Source: Acanthosepion esculentum
Taxonomy: Eukaryota; Mollusca; Cephalopoda; Sepiida; Sepiidae
Assembly: GCA_964036315.1 (NCBI GenBank)
Contig: OZ038495.1
Coordinates: 24,337,690 to 24,401,689, forward strand
Length of the DNA: 64,000 bases
Direction of reading: 5' to 3'
The position numbers and the translations under genes were made by a program. Under the pieces are notes generated by a model. It was given only the letters and a program-made list of their open reading frames with translations, was not told the origin of the DNA and ran no database searches. This document shows positions 63,304-64,000 of this stretch, in pieces (positions within the stretch are counted from its first letter, which is position 1; each line of letters begins with the position of its first letter).

Positions 63304-64000
63304 AGCCTTTTATATTATATTCTTACTCTGCCCTGGACATTGAGTTCTACCTGGATTCTATCCGCTTGGAAATGTATATCTTTTACACATCAAGTTATTT
63401 TCATACTATGTGTTATATGTTACTTCTCATTTCTAACTGGATATGGTGGTTAAGAGACATGGAGGAAGGAGAAAAACGAGTCTTCCCAGTTATTGTAATG
63501 AGATTTAGTGCTTTGGATTACTTAGAGGCATGACATTTAGTTTTTACATTTCGTTATTCATTATTGTACGTTTATTATTTTATTTATTTACATATTTCAT
63601 TTATTTATTTGTTTTGTACATTTACTACAGTTCTAAATTTCATTATTTGGAGTAAATTTTAGCCGATGTACTTATAAGATATTATCTAGTCTTTATTTAG
63701 TGTTCTGTAGATAGGCTCGTAGGAATTTATTTTCGTTTCTACATTTGAAATCTTTTTTTAGGAATTGATCTCTATACTACAGTTCTTATTTTCCATGTTA
63801 TATTTGGTGTGATTTGGCTGGTGGTTTTGAGTTTCCATTTATGTTTTCAGATTGACGAACTATTTGCTTATTCTTGTTAAATATTGTTTGTGAGTAGTTT
63901 TGCTGTTTCCAAAACCTTCTGCAAATCCCATATATATATTTGGGGGTTTTCTTTGCATCTAACTGTAGCTTGTAGCATTAGTTTGTATATAGTTAATCTT
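63304..64000. other. Spacer, nothing recognised
   Basis: A 78-residue plus frame (63297-63533) is not recognised. The missing TM1-TM2 exons of the SLC22 gene were not found here. Confidence 0.4.

Noticed and set aside
1..64000. CRISPR arrays, operons or bacterial ribosome binding sites
   Set aside because: Spliced genes, LINEs and SINEs show the DNA is animal; the regular repeats are microsatellites.

Overview
This is a repeat-dense animal genome window. It has spliced genes with GT/AG introns and no operons. Long (TA)n, (TATC)n and (CA)n tracts, tRNA-derived SINE pieces ending in a 'ttcggccttgtgccacatctaag' type tail (17-20 bases recognisable per copy), and LINE, mariner and Ty3 families typical of molluscs point to a cephalopod, most likely an octopus. 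That assignment is inference from sequence style; no database search was possible.

Host genes. Two members of the SLC22 (organic cation/anion transporter) family lie head to tail on the minus strand. The first is seen as six consecutive exons from 60.4 kb down to 33.1 kb, with compatible splice phases from TM3 through TM12 and the C-terminal PETTNKPM region. Its N-terminal exons lie beyond the right edge and its last exon was not found. The second is seen only as an N-terminal exon (6007-6179), with the rest beyond the left edge. Everything else recognised is mobile or repetitive DNA.

Layout. 1-6 kb: a Penelope-like GIY-YIG remnant and a nearly complete LINE (family A) in the first visible intron of the second SLC22 gene. 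8.1-16.9 kb: a decayed Mag-type Ty3/Gypsy element with 98-bp LTRs, split inside its integrase by a P-superfamily (THAP) DNA transposon (9066-13923). That transposon has terminal inverted repeats, a matching 8-bp target duplication (GCCTGATC) and an open 944-residue transposase. 17-32 kb: SINE-like units, LINE A and LINE B fragments, a mariner relic, microsatellites and two solo LTRs. 33-60 kb: the first SLC22 gene, whose introns hold a third solo LTR, LINE remnants, a Tc1/mariner-like non-autonomous element, a tandem 'retrozyme' and an 8-kb env-bearing Ty3/Gypsy element. 58-64 kb: a LINE C tail, a mariner fragment and more repeats.

The most unusual signal is a set of hammerhead self-cleaving ribozyme folds, each directly followed on its 3' side by a (TA)n tract. 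One (48858-48900, +) has an intact consensus core and sits in a 295-bp unit repeated twice in tandem, the arrangement described for metazoan retrozymes. One (62362-62405, -) also has a consensus core. One (24777-24831, -) carries a paired C3-to-U / G8-to-A change that preserves the core base pair. A fourth (23116-23168, -) and several weaker relics share the same polarity. Much of the (TA)n content here may therefore be bound up with ribozyme-bearing retroelements.
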